From Rhizomucor pusillus (taxonomy: Eukaryota; Mucoromycota; Mucoromycetes; Mucorales; Lichtheimiaceae): a stretch of 17,522 nt of DNA. The notes under the pieces are model-generated. The model was not told the origin of the DNA, made no database searches, and was given only the letters and a program-made list of their open reading frames with translations. This document shows, piece after piece, positions 17,153 to 17,522 of the stretch. The position numbers and the translations under genes were made by a program. Within the stretch, counting starts at the first letter, position 1. Each line of letters begins with the position of its first letter. The stretch is taken from the NCBI GenBank assembly GCA_900175165.2, contig FWWN02000173.1, positions 1-17,522 of the forward strand. Direction: 5' to 3'.

Positions 17153-17522
17153 TTAGAATTACTGTAAAAAAATAGACATAAAATGGTTATTGCCGAATAC
17201 ATATTTATAAGAAGCGTCCCCAGCTTTGCGCTTGGAAATGCATTTGGAACCTTTTAGAAAACGCTTCTAGGAGAGGCCATTGGCTCAATTTGAGCATGAC
17301 AATCTGAGATGTTGACCACTACTGTTTATCAAATAGGAATCACCCTTTAGCTTCGTACTGCGTTCAGTTCTGTGCAACTTTGTAACAATGTTTTGCCATC
17401 AACGTCCAGGGTATTTATGCATATACTGTATGTCTCGATTTATGATAAAGCTGTATAATGTCCATCAAGAGGTACGTACACGGTATTAAATGTAACTTCT
17501 CAATTCTTTCCAAGTACCATTA
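17153..17522. other. Right margin, probable interior of a transposon or its remnant
   Basis: AT-rich sequence with no recognised gene. One more TTTGCGC at 17225-17231 falls outside the 22-bp register. ACTGTA at 17159-17164 could be a short inverse of the TACAG terminus, which would make a 98-bp element. The match is only about five bases. Confidence 0.3.

Noticed and set aside
17067..17164. Complete 98-bp MITE ending at ACTGTA
   Set aside because: The ends match over only about five bases and the heptamers are not mirrored at the right end, unlike the MITE at 1599-1701.

Overview
The window looks like fungal nuclear DNA: AT-rich and gene-dense, with many 50-90 bp GT-AG introns, protein-coding genes typical of fungi, and Tc1/mariner-type DNA transposons. 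The transposase fragment and the kelch/transmembrane protein resemble early-diverging filamentous fungi (Mucoromycota, perhaps Mucorales). That placement is an inference from family resemblance. I rebuilt all exon models by hand from splice sites, reading frame and family conservation. I had no transcripts or database searches.

Layout, left to right. (1) 1-1703 is a transposon-rich margin. It holds the 5' part of a Tc1-like transposase on the minus strand with its terminal inverted repeat ending at 551. A 167-bp MITE (554-720) shares the TA target site with that element, and a second 103-bp MITE lies at 1599-1701. (2) 2017-5093 (+) is a 16-exon gene for oligopeptidase B, a prolyl-oligopeptidase-family serine peptidase. 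(3) 5124-6387 (-) is the tRNA-splicing endonuclease subunit Sen54, tail to tail with the peptidase. (4) 6492-7400 (+) is a seven-zinc-knuckle, RGG-containing CNBP/Gis2-type RNA-binding protein, divergent from SEN54 across about 100 bp. (5) 7597-10606 (+) encodes an 872-residue membrane protein: a six-blade kelch propeller, two membrane helices, a second Cys-containing domain, a third helix and a coiled-coil tail. (6) 10710-11818 (-) is a GDT1/TMEM165-type cation transporter whose signal peptide sits on a short first exon. (7) About 11950-12690 (-) holds decayed, transporter-like coding remnants with a degenerate duplication. (8) 12826-14935 (-) is an MFS siderophore-iron transporter of the SIT1/ARN type. 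An exact iron-GATA-factor consensus lies about 155 bp upstream of its start. (9) 14936-16457 has no recognisable gene. (10) 16458-16901 (-) is the mitochondrial complex I subunit NDUFA5. (11) 17067-17522 begins with another Tc1/mariner-like terminus that runs toward or beyond the window edge.

The genes are unrelated housekeeping and transport functions: peptide turnover, tRNA splicing, translation-linked RNA binding, Mn/Ca transport, iron uptake and respiration. There is no operon-like system. The most interesting signal is outside the genes. Four transposon ends, from three separate loci, place a TGTCGC/TTGCGC-type heptamer exactly 18 nt inside the TA target site. In two of the three loci the heptamer is repeated at a 22-23 bp period, which looks like a helically phased transposase-binding array shared by an autonomous element and its MITEs.
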